Notes: generated by a model from the letters alone, not told the origin. Counted from the stretch's first letter, positions 29,399 to 39,505 are shown. The stretch: 64,000 bases of DNA from Neisseria sp. MVDL19-042950 (GCF_030504625.1 NZ_JAUKWH010000008.1:1-64000); one strand, 5' to 3'. Numbers and translations: made by a program.

Positions 29399-31861
29399 TC
29401 ATTTGTCTTTCTTCAACAGCCTTAAGGCATTGGCCGATACCAGCAGCGAACTCAAGCTCATGCCCAGTGCGGCAATCCACGGGGTAACAAACCCCAGCAC
29501 CGCCAGCGGCACGGCAATCAGGTTATACATGCTCGCCCAAGCCAAGTTTTGCCGGATAACGCTACGGGTTTTCTTCGCTTGCCGCACCATCAGCGGCAGC
29601 ACACGCATATCGTCATTGAGCAGCACCACGTCCGCTCCGTCGCGGGCAATATCCGCGCCGCCCGCCACAGCCACCGATACGTCGGCCTGCGCCAGCACGG
29701 GCGCATCGTTGATGCCGTCGCCAACCATCAGCACCTTTCTGCCCTGCCGTTGCAGGGTTTCGACATAGGCCAGTTTGTCTTCGGGCGAGGCTTCGGCACG
29801 GTATGCGTCCAAACCGAGCTGCCGTGCCACCGTTTCGACGGCCACGGTACGGTCGCCGCTCAACACATGCAGGCGCGCGCCTTGCGATTTGAGTTCGGCC
29901 AGCATGTCGGCAATACCGCTTTTCACTTCGTCTTCCAGCAAAAAGGCCGTCTGAAAACCTTGTTGGTTGCCGAGATACACCATGCTGCCGCTGTGTTCGA
30001 TATGGGCATCTTCAGGTAGCCTGCCTGCGATTTCCGCTACAAATTCCGCCCGGCCGATCACCCAGATTTGCCGTTCGCCGTTCACTTCCACTTGCGCGCT
30101 CACACCGTAGCCGACGCGGTTGATGCGCTGTTCGGTGCGGATATCGGGCATAACATCGCCATCGTTTGCATTGCAGCTCAAAATCGCCCGCGCGATCGGA
30201 TGTTCGGACTGCATTTCCAAAGCCTGCACCACGGCAAGGGCTTCGGCGGTTTTCAGACGGCCTAAAGGAATGATGCGGGAAACCGTCAGCATGCCTTTGG
30301 TAAGCGTGCCGGTTTTGTCGAACACCACATCGTCGATTTGCGACAAAGTTTCCAAACTTTGGCTGCCGCCCACCAAGATGCCGTCTGAAGCCAACGTACC
30401 GGTGGAAGCCGCCAGCGCGGTCGGCGTGGCCAGCGACAACGCGCACGGGCAAGTAATCACCAGCAGCGACACGGTAATCCACAGCGCGGTCATCGCGTCG
30501 GCGTAAATCGTCCAACCGACAAACACCGGCACCGCTGACACCAGCAGGCTCATCACGAAAGACGAAGCATATTTGTCGGCCAGCTCGGCCAAACGCGGCT
30601 TTTGCGCCAGCGCACGGTCGAGCAGCTTGGCGATGTGCGACAGGCGGGTATCGCTGCCGACGGTATCGGTGCGGATAACCAGTGGGCTTGCCGTATTCAA
30701 CGTGCCCGCCACCACCGCTGCACCCTGCCGCTTCGCCACCGGCAGGCTTTCGCCGGTAAGCATGGCCTCGTTTACTTCGCTCTCGCCGGCCAGCACCGTG
30801 CCATCCACCGGAATCACTTCGCCCGCCCGCACCACGATCACATCGCCCGCCTGCAACTGCACCACCGCCGCCTCTTCGCCGGCCTCGCTTTCGGGATAAG
30901 CGGGCAGCTTGTGGCAGAACGCAGGCACCAGCTTCACCAGCCGCTCCGCCGCATCTCCGGCCTTGCGCCGCGCGATTTGCTCCATATAACGCCCGCCCAG
31001 CAGCAGAAACACAAACATGGCGATGGATTCAAAATACAAGCCCTGCCCCGCATTGCTGAGCAGCCCGTAAATACCGGCGATAAAAGTCAGGATAATGGCA
31101 ATCGCCACCGGCGTATCCATACCGATGCGGCGGTTTTTGAGGTCGCGCCAAGTGCCCTGATAAAACGGCACGGCGGAATAAAACATGGCGGGCAGCACCA
31201 TCAGAAAAGCGCCCCAATGCAGAATACCCAGATACAGCGGTTCGATTTCGTTGCCGTAAAGATAAGTGGGCACGGCAAACATCATGGTCTGCATCATCGA
31301 CAACCCCGCCACGGCAAGACGGATGAGCGACTGCTTGCGCTCTTTCTGCGCCTGCTCTTCCACCTTCTGCGCATCATAAGGCGCGGCGGTGTAACCCGTG
31401 TTTTGGATGCGCAGCAGAATATCCGACAACGCCGTCCGGCCGCTGTCCCACAACACGCGCACGCGGCGGGTGCTGTAATTCAAATCCACCCGCAACACGC
31501 CGTTCAAACGCAAAAGCTGTTGTTCGATCAGCCACACGCACGCGGCGCAAGTGATGCCGCCGAGCATCAGCACCGCCTCGCGCTCGTTGCCCTCCCCCGT
31601 TTCCACAAACCCCGCCTGCACTTCGGGCAAGTCGTACAGTTTGATTTGGTCGAGCACTTCCTGCGGCGGCAACGCGGCTTTTTCCGCATCCGCCGTACGC
31701 TGCTTGTAATAATTGCCCAAGCCGGCATCGATAATGCTCTGCGCCACCGCCTGACAGCCCGCACAACAGGCGGGATGGGTTTCGTTTTCGTATTGAATAG
31801 GTAAGTCGATGTTTTCGGGCACGTCCAGCCCGCAATGGAAGCATGTTTTTTTCATGGGCAA
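29399..31861 (-). CDS. Copper-type P1B ATPase (CcoI/FixI-like)
   Basis: An 820-residue inner-membrane cation-pumping ATPase. The N-terminus has a Cys-rich domain ([12 protein letters not shown], then [11 protein letters not shown]) found in cbb3-oxidase-associated CcoI/FixI pumps, followed by an HMA domain with [11 protein letters not shown] near 100. The membrane metal site is CPC ([11 protein letters not shown]), the phosphorylation motif DKTGTLTKG near 515, and [17 protein letters not shown] in the hinge. The CPC motif and first domain favour Cu(I) delivery to the cytochrome oxidase over general efflux. No cco genes are adjacent. Two DUS lie inside the gene. Confidence 0.92.
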   Translation of the reverse strand: MPMKKTCFHCGLDVPENIDLPIQYENETHPACCAGCQAVAQSIIDAGLGNYYKQRTADAEKAALPPQEVLDQIKLYDLPEVQAGFVETGEGNEREAVLMLGGITCAACVWLIEQQLLRLNGVLRVDLNYSTRRVRVLWDSGRTALSDILLRIQNTGYTAAPYDAQKVEEQAQKERKQSLIRLAVAGLSMMQTMMFAVPTYLYGNEIEPLYLGILHWGAFLMVLPAMFYSAVPFYQGTWRDLKNRRIGMDTPVAIAIILTFIAGIYGLLSNAGQGLYFESIAMFVFLLLGGRYMEQIARRKAGDAAERLVKLVPAFCHKLPAYPESEAGEEAAVVQLQAGDVIVVRAGEVIPVDGTVLAGESEVNEAMLTGESLPVAKRQGAAVVAGTLNTASPLVIRTDTVGSDTRLSHIAKLLDRALAQKPRLAELADKYASSFVMSLLVSAVPVFVGWTIYADAMTALWITVSLLVITCPCALSLATPTALAASTGTLASDGILVGGSQSLETLSQIDDVVFDKTGTLTKGMLTVSRIIPLGRLKTAEALAVVQALEMQSEHPIARAILSCNANDGDVMPDIRTEQRINRVGYGVSAQVEVNGERQIWVIGRAEFVAEIAGRLPEDAHIEHSGSMVYLGNQQGFQTAFLLEDEVKSGIADMLAELKSQGARLHVLSGDRTVAVETVARQLGLDAYRAEASPEDKLAYVETLQRQGRKVLMVGDGINDAPVLAQADVSVAVAGGADIARDGADVVLLNDDMRVLPLMVRQAKKTRSVIRQNLAWASMYNLIAVPLAVLGFVTPWIAALGMSLSSLLVSANALRLLKKDK

Positions 31862-32318
31862 CGATTGTACGCGCAGGGCTTTTTTCGGGCAATGAAGCCG
31901 CTTTTTTCAGACGGCCTGTGAAAGGTTAACTATCAACCTGAGTTATCGCGCGGAAACGGCAAATTTTTAATCCGCACCGCCATAGCTGCGCCGCCGCCGA
32001 ATTTTACCTTAAATAATTGTCATACCCGTTTCGGTTAAATTGTTCGGCAAAACCTTTAAAAGGCTGTCTGAAACCGCTGTCTTTTATTTTCTTAAGTTAA
32101 AAAATCTATTTATCATTGACATTATATTACGCAAATTTACAACATTATTTTGTAATATTTCCCCTATTTTAATCGATTTAAACCATAAGCATTGACGGCA
32201 AGGCTTTTTAATTTCATAATTTTATGTAGTTAAAACGTACTAAAAAACAAATATAACAAAACAAAAGGAACTCGTTTCCTTCCAAACATTTGAAAACATT
32301 TCTTTACTCGGAGAACTC
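31862..32318. other. AT-rich intergenic region before the 45-residue membrane protein
   Basis: About 450 bases, strongly AT-rich, with DUS near 31907 and a variant AGGCTGTCTGAA at 32061-32072. TTGACA at 32116-32121 is a possible -35 element, but no matching -10 is obvious. No FNR or Fur box was recognised. It probably holds promoters for the divergent ATPase and small membrane protein genes. Confidence 0.45.
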
Positions 32319-32456
32319 GTGATCGACCGTCTTATGCCTATTTTTGCCGTAATCGGCGTACTGTCTACCATCGGCTATATCGGGCTGACAGCGTGGGTGG
32401 TGTATGACAATCTGAGCAAAGGTAAAAAGAAAACGTTGCCCGGTTCGCACCGTTAG
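32319..32456 (+). CDS. 45-residue single-pass membrane protein
   Basis: Small frame with a GTG start and a CGGAG ribosome-binding site five bases upstream. The product begins VIDRLMPIFAVIGVLSTIGY, continues through one hydrophobic helix of about 22 residues, and ends in a basic tail (SKGKKKTLPGSHR). An internal ATG at 32334 is an alternative start. It resembles no family I can name; small proteins of this type occur in cytochrome-oxidase assembly (CcoS, CcoQ), and the divergent CcoI-like ATPase makes that tempting, but the sequence is not a clear match to either. Confidence 0.55.
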   Translation: MIDRLMPIFAVIGVLSTIGYIGLTAWVVYDNLSKGKKKTLPGSHR

Positions 32457-32572
32457 CAATTTGTTATATTTGTTAAAAAAATCCCTCCCAAACACACACT
32501 CTCCCTTCCTTAAAACTAAAAAAACGGCAATCGAAAAAGCCGGCAATACAAAACCTTAAATCATTGCTGAAT

Positions 32573-32607
32573 AAAGGCCGTCTGAATCTTTCAGACGGCC
32601 CCTTTTT
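32573..32607. terminator. Inverted DUS pair downstream of the small membrane protein and hldD
   Basis: AAAGGCCGTCTGAA and TTCAGACGGCC with a CTTTTTT tail; serves the plus-strand small gene and, from the other side, hldD. Confidence 0.7.
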
Positions 32608-32702
32608 TATTTACAGCCTGCAAACCCGACCGCTTCAGCCCCATAACGGTATCTTTAAAAAAAACGAAGCAGCCGGCGCAACTTTATAGAAGCGCTGCCC
32701 GT

Positions 32703-33704
32703 TTACAGATTCGTCAACAACCAATGCACGTAACGGCTCACGCCTTCGTTCACGTCTAAAAACGCACCCTCATAACCAGCCTCGCGCAAACGGGAAATAT
32801 CGGCCTCGGTAAAGCTCTGGTATTTGCCTTTGAGCGAATCGGGGAACGGGATGTAGCGGATCAGCTCTTCTTTCACCAATTCCTGCAAACTCATGGCTTG
32901 CTTGCCTTCGGCTACGCGGCAGGCGTTTACGGTGGCCGCGGCCAAATCGTTAAACGGCTGGCTGCGGCCGGTGCCCAAGTTGAAAATGCCTGATTTTTCA
33001 GGATTGTCGAAGAAGAACAGGTTCACTTTCACCACGTCTTCCACGCTCACGAAATCGCGGGTTTGCTCGCCGTTGCCATAGCCTTCGTTCTCGCCGAACA
33101 AATTCACATAGCCTTGCTCGCGGTATTGGTTGAAATGGTGGAACGCCACCGAAGCCATACGGCCTTTGTGCTGCTCGTGCGGGCCGTACACATTGAAATA
33201 ACGGAAACCGGCCACTTGCGCGGTCAAGCCCTCTTCCATGCGGCGGCGCACCACTTGGTCGAACAAAAATTTGGAATAGCCGTACACATTGAGCGGTTTT
33301 TCCAATTCGCGCTCTTCGCGGAAAATCTCGCCTTTGCCGTACACCGCCGCGCTGGAGGCGTACAAGAACGGAATACGCTCATCCTGACACCAATCAAGCA
33401 GATCGAGACTGTATTGGTAATTGTTGTCCATCATATACAGGCCGTTGTGCTCCATGGTGTCGGAACACGCGCCGTCGTGGAACACGGCTTCGATATCGTC
33501 GAACGGCAGCAGATGCTCGCGCACTTGGCGGATGAATTCGTGTTTGTCGAGATAATGGGCGATTTCGCATTCGGCCAGATTTTTGAATTTCTCGCCGCGG
33601 GTCAGGTTGTCGACGGCAATGATGTCGGTAATGCCGCGTTCGTTCAGAGCCTTGACGATGTTGCTGCCGATAAAGCCGGCGGCACCGGTTACGATGATGG
33701 TCAT
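32703..33704 (-). CDS. hldD: ADP-L-glycero-D-manno-heptose 6-epimerase
   Basis: Last step of ADP-heptose synthesis for the lipooligosaccharide inner core. The 333-residue short-chain dehydrogenase-like protein begins with the NADP-binding [11 protein letters not shown] (about 7-17), has [11 protein letters not shown] and the catalytic [10 protein letters not shown] (about 140), and [17 protein letters not shown] typical of HldD (RfaD). It lies 61 bases downstream of hldA and pyrF on the same strand, forming a pyrF-hldA-hldD unit. Confidence 0.96.
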   Translation of the reverse strand: MTIIVTGAAGFIGSNIVKALNERGITDIIAVDNLTRGEKFKNLAECEIAHYLDKHEFIRQVREHLLPFDDIEAVFHDGACSDTMEHNGLYMMDNNYQYSLDLLDWCQDERIPFLYASSAAVYGKGEIFREERELEKPLNVYGYSKFLFDQVVRRRMEEGLTAQVAGFRYFNVYGPHEQHKGRMASVAFHHFNQYREQGYVNLFGENEGYGNGEQTRDFVSVEDVVKVNLFFFDNPEKSGIFNLGTGRSQPFNDLAAATVNACRVAEGKQAMSLQELVKEELIRYIPFPDSLKGKYQSFTEADISRLREAGYEGAFLDVNEGVSRYVHWLLTNL

Positions 33705-33765
33705 AATCTTTTCCTTTTGGTCTTTAAAATAGGGGCTGACCGTATGAAAGCGAACTTGATGACTT

Positions 33766-34749
33766 TCAGACAGCCTGTTGTTCCTTCAAAGCAGCGCTGA
33801 GTTCGTCAAACGAACACACCGCCGTACCCAGTTTCGCCACCACTACACCGGCGGCGGTGTTGGCAATGTGCATGGCTTCGGGCAGGCTGAAACCGGCGGC
33901 CATGCCCAAGCCCATGCTGGCAATCACGGTGTCGCCTGCGCCGGATACGTCGTACACCTCTTGGGCGCGGGTGGGCTGGTGGTCGATTTGGCTGCTGCGG
34001 AACAGCGTCATGCCTTCTTCGCTGCGGGTCAGCAGCAGGGCTGCCAAATCCAGATTACGGCGCAGGTTTTGGGCTTTTTCGGTCAGCTCCTCTTCATTAC
34101 GCCAACTGCCCACCACTTCTTTCAGTTCGGCGCGGTTGGGCGTAAGCAGGGTGGCTCCGGCGTATTTTTCGTAATCGTCGCCTTTCGGGTCGATCAATAC
34201 GGGCTTGCCTGCCAAGCGCGCCCATTCGATCATGGAAGCAACGTGCAGCAGGCCGCCTTTGCCGTAGTCGGACAGCACCACGACATCGTATTCCGGCAGC
34301 AAGGCGCGGTATTGCTCTTTGACCGAATCGAGAATCTCGCGGTGCGGCATTTCTTCAAAATCGAGGCGGATAAGCTGCTGGTTGCGGGCGACGACGCGCA
34401 GTTTGACGGTGGTGGAAATTTCTTTGTCGCGCATCAGATACGAAGCCACGCCGTCTTGCTGCATCAATTTTTCCAGCGCATCGGCGGCTTCGTCGTTGCC
34501 GGTAACCGACAGCAACGCCGCTTTGCCGCCCAACGAAGCAATGTTGCGGGCCACGTTGGCGGCACCGCCCGCGCGTTGGTCGGTATTGGCGATTTTGGCA
34601 ATCGGCACGGGGGCTTCGGGAGAAATGCGGGAAACGTCGCCGAACCAGTAACGGTCGAGCATCACGTCGCCCACCACTAAAACGCGTGCTTGTGCAAAGC
34701 GCGATTGCAATTGTTGTATATCGGTGTTGAGTACCATAGTAATATCCAT
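33766..34749 (-). CDS. hldA: D-glycero-beta-D-manno-heptose-7-phosphate kinase
   Basis: Ribokinase-family enzyme making heptose-1,7-bisphosphate for [23 protein letters not shown] near the N-terminus, [18 protein letters not shown] (sugar site) and [13 protein letters not shown] (ATP anion hole) are diagnostic. At 327 residues it equals only the kinase half of E. coli HldE; the adenylyltransferase half must be a separate gene (hldC), as usual in Neisseria. A start at 34737 is equally possible; neither has a good ribosome-binding site. Its stop TGA lies inside a variant DUS, giving the end QQAV. Confidence 0.94.
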   Translation of the reverse strand: MDITMVLNTDIQQLQSRFAQARVLVVGDVMLDRYWFGDVSRISPEAPVPIAKIANTDQRAGGAANVARNIASLGGKAALLSVTGNDEAADALEKLMQQDGVASYLMRDKEISTTVKLRVVARNQQLIRLDFEEMPHREILDSVKEQYRALLPEYDVVVLSDYGKGGLLHVASMIEWARLAGKPVLIDPKGDDYEKYAGATLLTPNRAELKEVVGSWRNEEELTEKAQNLRRNLDLAALLLTRSEEGMTLFRSSQIDHQPTRAQEVYDVSGAGDTVIASMGLGMAAGFSLPEAMHIANTAAGVVVAKLGTAVCSFDELSAALKEQQAV

Positions 34750-34803
34750 TTATCTGTGTTTTCAGACGGCCTCTTCATGCTGCGGGAGGCCGTCTGAACA
34801 TAT

Positions 34804-35544
34804 TTAAATCGAAATCTGATTGGCTGCCGCATTCACTTCGCGCAACACGGCCACGGGGTCGGCTGCCTGCGTAATCGGCCGCCCCATCACCAAGTAGGTG
34901 GAACCCGCCGCCAACGCTTGCGCGGGGGTCATGATGCGGCGTTGGTCGTCGCTGTTGCCGGCGGTATCCAAACGGATGCCGGGCGTAACCAGCACAAATT
35001 CTCCGCCCAACTCGCGGCGCAGCGGCGCGGCTTCGTGGGCGGAACAGACTACACCGTCCAAACCGGAACTTTGCGCCAGTTTCGCCCAACGCAACACCAG
35101 CTCTTCTATGGGTTGATTGAGGCCGATTTCGGCAAGGTCGCTCTGCTCCATGCTGGTCAGCACGGTAACGCCGATCAGCAGCGGTTTTTGCGCATGGTTG
35201 GCAACGGCTTCGGCGGCGGCTTCCATCATGCGGCGGCCGCCCGAAGCGTGCATGTCCACCATCCACACGCCCATATCGGCGGCTACTTTGCAGGCGTGGG
35301 CTACGGTGTTGGGAATGTCGTGGTATTTCAAATCGAGAAACAGTTTGAAGCCTTGGTTGATCAGGCTTTCGGCAAGGTTGCGGCCGGTGGCGGTAAACAG
35401 TTCTTTGCCGATTTTCAGACGGCATAGGGAGGGATCGAGACGGCGCACAAAGGCAAGCGTGTCGTGTTCGTTGGCAAAGTCCAAAGCCACAATCACGGGC
35501 GTGCGGGCGGTTTCGGTTTGGAAGTCGGCGATTAATGGGTTCAT
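34804..35544 (-). CDS. pyrF: Orotidine 5'-phosphate decarboxylase
   Basis: Last step of UMP synthesis. The 246-residue barrel has [15 protein letters not shown] at the N-terminus, the catalytic [13 protein letters not shown] near 68-80, [14 protein letters not shown], and a phosphate-binding [19 protein letters not shown] near 187. It is the first gene of a probable operon with hldA and hldD. A DUS inside encodes part of the region around [10 protein letters not shown]. pyrE, the preceding pathway step, lies at 42624-43265. Confidence 0.97.
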   Translation of the reverse strand: MNPLIADFQTETARTPVIVALDFANEHDTLAFVRRLDPSLCRLKIGKELFTATGRNLAESLINQGFKLFLDLKYHDIPNTVAHACKVAADMGVWMVDMHASGGRRMMEAAAEAVANHAQKPLLIGVTVLTSMEQSDLAEIGLNQPIEELVLRWAKLAQSSGLDGVVCSAHEAAPLRRELGGEFVLVTPGIRLDTAGNSDDQRRIMTPAQALAAGSTYLVMGRPITQAADPVAVLREVNAAANQISI

Positions 35545-35750
35545 AACGGGTTCCGTGGAATATTTTCAGACGTCCTTCGGCAGCGGTTTCACATCAAATA
35601 CCGGCCGCAAACCGACATCTTGGCATGGCTTGCCGCCACAGGCCGTCTGAAATCATAAAATCGCACAAATTTTAGCAGCTTTCCAACCTGTTTGTCCGCC
35701 GTTTGCTCGTGATAAACTGGCTGCCCACACTATTTTCAGACGGCCTCATC

Positions 35751-37448
35751 ATGAATTGTCTTGCTTGGAACCACCCGCCCGCGCTCAGCTGTTTGGCAGA
35801 TGCCGTCCGCAACCATGCCAAACCGCTGTATCTGATTGTGTGCCTGCCCGACCGCCTAATTCCCGAATTCAGGCCGTCTGAAACCCCATGCGCGGAAGAA
35901 AGCGCGCTGCGGCAAGCCATAGCGGGCAAACTCGGCTGCATTCAGTTCAACGGAGCCAACGTGCTGGAAAACATCCTGCCCGGCGTGCATTTATGGCTGA
36001 TGCCGTCTGAAAACGCCGCGCGGCTGGGCGAGCATTTTCCGCAGCCCGTGCAATGGCAGACCGAAGCCGTGCCGCAACTGCCGCCGCAACCAGTCAAACC
36101 GTGGTTCAGGCCGTCTGAACACCGCGCCGCACCCAATCGTGCCGTTATCGTCGGCGCAGGCATTGCCGGAGCAGCCACCGCCCGTGCGCTGGCAGAACAC
36201 GGCCTGCCCGTTACCGTGTTGGAAGCCGCCGAACCCGCCAACGCCGCGTCCGGCAACCGCCAAGGGCTGCTGTATGCCAAGATTTCGCCGCACAATACCG
36301 AGCAGACCGAACTGCTGCTGTGCGGCTACGGCTACACCCGCCGCCTGCTCGAAACCCTGCTGCCGAACCGCGAAAGCTGGGGCGGCGACGGCGTGCTCCA
36401 CCTCAACCACGATGCCGAAGAAACCCGCCGCAATCAGGCTTTGGGCGCACACGGCCACCACGCCCACCTTTACTGCCCCGTCGATGCCGAAGAAGCCGCA
36501 CAAATTGCCGGCATCGAAACCGCACAAAGCGGCCTGTATTGGCCGCAAGGCGTGTGGCTGAACCCGCCCGCGCTCGTCCGCACCCTGCTCGACCATCCGC
36601 TGATTGAACTGCACACCCGCACGCCCGTGCTTGCCGCCGAACATAACGGCAACGAATGGCAAGTCCGCACACCTGCGCACACCTTCAGCGGCAGCCATTT
36701 GATTTACTGCACCGGCGCACACAGCCCGCAAGCCGCCGACCCCAACGTCTCCGCCCTGCCTTACCGCTTGGTGCGCGGGCAAACCGACCTTGCCGCCGCC
36801 GTGCCGTATTCCGAACAACTGCGCTGCGCCCTTTCCGGCGCCAGCTACATCAGCCCCGCATGGCAAGGCTTGCATTGCTACGGCGCAACCTTCGTCCAGC
36901 ACGACACCGGCACCGACTGGCGCGAAAGCGACCGCCAAACCAACCGCGCCAACCTGCACGAGTTAAACGCACAACTGGCCGCGCAACTACTTTGGCGAAA
37001 CTCGCAAAGCTCGTTTTGGCGAAGCTTACCAAGTTCGCTTTCAGACGGCCTTGACGGTTCTCATCAACACCAAAGGCCGTCTGAAACCCGTTCAGACGGC
37101 CTTACCCTGCAAGGCCACGCCGCCCTGCGCTGCGACAGCCCCGACCACCTGCCCATCGTCGGCGCACTCGGCGACATCGCCGCCATGCAAAGCGTGTACG
37201 CCAAACTCGCCCTCGACAAAAACTACCGCCTCAACGCCCCCTGCCCCTACCTGCCGAACGCCTACATCAACACCGCCCACGGCAGCCGCGGCCTTGCCAC
37301 CGCCCCCATTTGCGCCGCCGCCATCGCCGCCGACATCCTCGGCCTGCCCAACCCGCTGTCGCAAAGAATCCGCCGCGCCCTCGCCCCCAACCGCACCGTT
37401 ATCCGCGCCATCGTGCGGCAACAGCCGTTGTTGGGAAAGGCCGTCTGA
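35751..37448 (+). CDS. mnmC: FAD-dependent tRNA cmnm5U34 oxidoreductase (MnmC C-terminal type)
   Basis: Flavoprotein converting cmnm5(s2)U34 to nm5(s2)U34 at the tRNA wobble position. The 565 residues have the dinucleotide fold VIVGAGIAGAATARALAEHG near 131, FAD-site ANAASGNRQGLLYAKISPH and a C-terminal ALRCDSPDHLPIVGALGD. The N-terminal methyltransferase domain of bifunctional MnmC is missing; instead there is a divergent 120-residue N-terminal part. Seven DUS or near-DUS lie in the gene, encoding RPSE and SDGL stretches; three cluster at 37040-37105 and one carries the stop codon. A DUS pair follows. Confidence 0.9.
   Translation: MNCLAWNHPPALSCLADAVRNHAKPLYLIVCLPDRLIPEFRPSETPCAEESALRQAIAGKLGCIQFNGANVLENILPGVHLWLMPSENAARLGEHFPQPVQWQTEAVPQLPPQPVKPWFRPSEHRAAPNRAVIVGAGIAGAATARALAEHGLPVTVLEAAEPANAASGNRQGLLYAKISPHNTEQTELLLCGYGYTRRLLETLLPNRESWGGDGVLHLNHDAEETRRNQALGAHGHHAHLYCPVDAEEAAQIAGIETAQSGLYWPQGVWLNPPALVRTLLDHPLIELHTRTPVLAAEHNGNEWQVRTPAHTFSGSHLIYCTGAHSPQAADPNVSALPYRLVRGQTDLAAAVPYSEQLRCALSGASYISPAWQGLHCYGATFVQHDTGTDWRESDRQTNRANLHELNAQLAAQLLWRNSQSSFWRSLPSSLSDGLDGSHQHQRPSETRSDGLTLQGHAALRCDSPDHLPIVGALGDIAAMQSVYAKLALDKNYRLNAPCPYLPNAYINTAHGSRGLATAPICAAAIAADILGLPNPLSQRIRRALAPNRTVIRAIVRQQPLLGKAV
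37040..37105 (+). repeat. Cluster of three in-frame DUS within mnmC
   Basis: One reverse, one forward and one reverse DUS within 66 bases, translated as SDGLDGSH...RPSETRSDGL. It looks like an insertion into the flavoprotein that kept the reading frame, with neighbouring repeated AACTCGCAAAGCTCG-like sequence upstream. Confidence 0.7.
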
Positions 37449-37474
37449 AATGGTTTTAGGTTTTCAGACGGCCT
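37438..37474 (+). terminator. DUS-pair terminator overlapping the mnmC stop
   Basis: The left arm AAAGGCCGTCTGAAA contains the TGA stop of mnmC; the right arm TTTTCAGACGGCCT abuts the MITE at 37474. Confidence 0.7.
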
Positions 37475-37579
37475 ATAGTCAATCAACTTATTTTTAATAC
37501 AAAGCAGCAAGCCACAGACGGTACGGGTAGTACGGCAAGGCGCAGCAACGCGTAGTAAAAATTAAGTTGATTGACTATA
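37474..37579. mobile_element. Correia-like MITE (complete, 106 bp)
   Basis: Perfect 17-bp terminal inverted repeats, TATAGTCAATCAACTTA and TAAGTTGATTGACTATA. TATAGT ends and an internal ACGGTACGG...GGCAAGGCGCAGCAAC segment are those of Correia/NEMIS-type elements, non-coding MITEs of Neisseria inserting at TA. The internal part is short, so this is an internally deleted variant. Confidence 0.8.
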
Positions 37580-37663
37580 AAAACGGCTCGGAACCGTTGC
37601 CGAATGATGATATGCAACGCTTCCGAGCCTTTGTTCATGCGTGTTCGGTATCACACCGCCTGC

Positions 37664-38197
37664 TCACGCCAGCAGCATCTCCTGCAACAGCTTCATCCCC
37701 CACTGCCAGCCGTGCAAAGGCGTATTCAGACGGCCTTCGTGAGGCGATACCAGCAACCGCGCCCCCCAAAGCCGTGCCTGCTGCTGCGCCCACGGCTGCG
37801 GGCAATCATCGTCGTGCCGGCCGATAACCAGAGCCGTTTTGCAATGGCAGCGCACCCGTTGCAAAGTGTGGCATTCGTCATCGGGAAACGCGCTTTGCAG
37901 CGGCGACACCAGCATCATGTTGCGGATACGCTTCTGCATATTCACATCGGCCGGATACAGCCACGCCAGCCAACCCGACACGCCCGCACCATGCGCGACA
38001 ACGGCGACATTGTGTCCGTGTATGCTGTTCCATGCCGTCTGAACCGCTTCCTGCCATTGCCGGATACTTTGCCGGCGCGACACTCCCACCGTCCGCACGG
38101 TCGGATAACTGACCGCCCAGCGGTCGATCCACATTTCCGGCTCGTCGGCATCGCGTATCAGCAGCAGGGTTAAATCTTCAAGTTCTTGGCTTTGCAT
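37664..38197 (-). CDS. RBBP9/YdeN-like alpha/beta hydrolase, catalytically degenerate
   Basis: A 177-residue protein with the layout of small serine hydrolases of the RBBP9/YdeN family: WIDRWAVSYPTVRTVG near the N-terminus, strand-turn VAVVAHGAGVSGWLAWLY, MLVSPLQSAFPDDE, and TALVIGRHDDDCPQPWA. The nucleophile elbow reads AHGAG instead of GHSLG, so Ser is Gly; the family's GHIN, with the catalytic His, reads GRLN, exactly where a DUS lies. Hydrolase activity is therefore unlikely. The start at 38197 is the first ATG; an in-frame TTG lies six codons upstream. Two DUS lie inside. Confidence 0.75.
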   Translation of the reverse strand: MQSQELEDLTLLLIRDADEPEMWIDRWAVSYPTVRTVGVSRRQSIRQWQEAVQTAWNSIHGHNVAVVAHGAGVSGWLAWLYPADVNMQKRIRNMMLVSPLQSAFPDDECHTLQRVRCHCKTALVIGRHDDDCPQPWAQQQARLWGARLLVSPHEGRLNTPLHGWQWGMKLLQEMLLA

Positions 38198-38228
38198 GGT
38201 TGGTGTTCGAAACAAAACGGATATTCAA

Positions 38229-38269
38229 TTTTCAGACGGCCTCTTCAAAGGTTGAGGCCGTCTGAAAAA
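38229..38269 (-). terminator. Inverted DUS pair between xthA and the hydrolase gene
   Basis: TTTTCAGACGGCCTC and GAGGCCGTCTGAAAA around TTCAAAGGTT, downstream of the minus-strand xthA stop. Confidence 0.65.
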
Positions 38270-38292
38270 CCATATGGCGGTTTCAAGAGTTT

Positions 38293-39069
38293 TCAGACGG
38301 CATAATCGTATGCCACCACCAGCGGCGCATGGTCGGAGAATTTTTCTTCTTTATACACATGCGCTTCCACCGCTTTGGCCGCCAGATCGGGCGTTACCAT
38401 GTGGTAGTCGATACGCCACCCCACATCGTTCGCATACGCCTGCCCGCGGTTGCTCCACCAAGTGTAGCCGGGCACTTCGGGATACAGTGTGCGCCACATG
38501 TCCACCCAACCCAAGTCGGCAATCACTTTGCCTATCCACGCGCGTTCTTCCGGCAGAAAGCCCGAATTTTTCTGATTGCCTTTCCAGTTTTTCAAGTCGA
38601 TGTTTTGATGGGCGATGTTCCAATCGCCGCACACCACGATATCGCGGCCTTCCGCTTTCATCTCGGCCAGCATGGGGTAAAACGCATCCAGAAAGCGGTA
38701 TTTCAACTCTTGGCGTTCGGGTGCACTGGTGCCGCTGGGCAGATAAAGCGAAATCACGCTCAATTTGCCGAAATCGGCACGCACGAAACGGCCCTCGCTG
38801 TCGAATTCTTCAATGCCCATACCGATTTGCACATTGTCGGGGCGTTGCTTGCTGTATATCGCCACACCGCTGTAACCGCGTTTTTCGGCGCAATGCCATA
38901 CGCCGTGCATACCGTGCGGATTTTTCATATCGTCCGACAAATCCGGCTCTTGGGCCTTTAATTCCTGCACGCATACAACGTCGGCCCCCGAAGCGGCAAT
39001 GTATTCGTGAAAGCCTTTTTTATAGGCGGAGCGGATGCCGTTGACGTTGGCTGAGATGATTTTCAACAT
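38293..39069 (-). CDS. xthA: Exodeoxyribonuclease III
   Basis: AP endonuclease and 3' exonuclease of base-excision repair. The start at 39069 gives MLKIISANVNGIRSAYKKGF, the family N-terminus. Further motifs are CVQELKAQ (metal Glu), VISLYLPSGT, VVCGDWNIAHQNIDLKNWK (Asp/Asn) and the C-terminal SDHAPLVVAYDYA with the catalytic His. The 258-residue length is standard. Its TGA stop is provided by an ATGCCGTCTGAA uptake sequence. Confidence 0.97.
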   Translation of the reverse strand: MLKIISANVNGIRSAYKKGFHEYIAASGADVVCVQELKAQEPDLSDDMKNPHGMHGVWHCAEKRGYSGVAIYSKQRPDNVQIGMGIEEFDSEGRFVRADFGKLSVISLYLPSGTSAPERQELKYRFLDAFYPMLAEMKAEGRDIVVCGDWNIAHQNIDLKNWKGNQKNSGFLPEERAWIGKVIADLGWVDMWRTLYPEVPGYTWWSNRGQAYANDVGWRIDYHMVTPDLAAKAVEAHVYKEEKFSDHAPLVVAYDYAV

Positions 39070-39238
39070 GATGGGTGTATTGTGAATCAAGAAAATAAAA
39101 CGCGATTGTAGCAGAAGTCTTCCAGGCTTTGAGGCCGTCTGAAAAAAGAGAAACTTGTGTTTCCACTTCATTGGCACTTGTATTTTCAGACGGCCTCTGG
39201 GATAATTTGTCTATCAAATGATAAACAAAGGAAAGCAA

Positions 39239-39505
39239 ATGGCTGCCAATGCACTTGTGAGTGTGCGCATCAACGAAGATGTGAAAAACCAAGCCGGCGC
39301 AGTATTGGCCGGTGCAGGTTTAACCATCTCCGACGTCATCCGCATGACACTGACCAAAATCGCCACCGAGCAACGCTTCAGCTTCGACTACCAGCCCAAT
39401 GCCGAAACCGCACGCGTTTTAGCTTCCATGCAAAACGGCACGGAAACCCTGCACCGCGCCGACAGTGTGGAAGCATTGATGGAACAGCTGAATGAAAGCG
39501 ATTGA
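39239..39505 (+). CDS. RelB/DinJ-family antitoxin
   Basis: An 88-residue antitoxin: the N-terminal ribbon-helix-helix (NALVSVRINEDVKNQA, then GLTISDVIRMTLTKIATE) is the RelB/DinJ DNA-binding dimer fold, and the C-terminal half should wrap the toxin. The start at 39239 follows AAAGGA at seven bases. It overlaps the toxin gene by 14 bases, so the two are translated together. Autoregulation by the complex is usual for the family. A DUS pair encloses the promoter region (39131 and 39184). Confidence 0.9.
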   Translation: MAANALVSVRINEDVKNQAGAVLAGAGLTISDVIRMTLTKIATEQRFSFDYQPNAETARVLASMQNGTETLHRADSVEALMEQLNESD

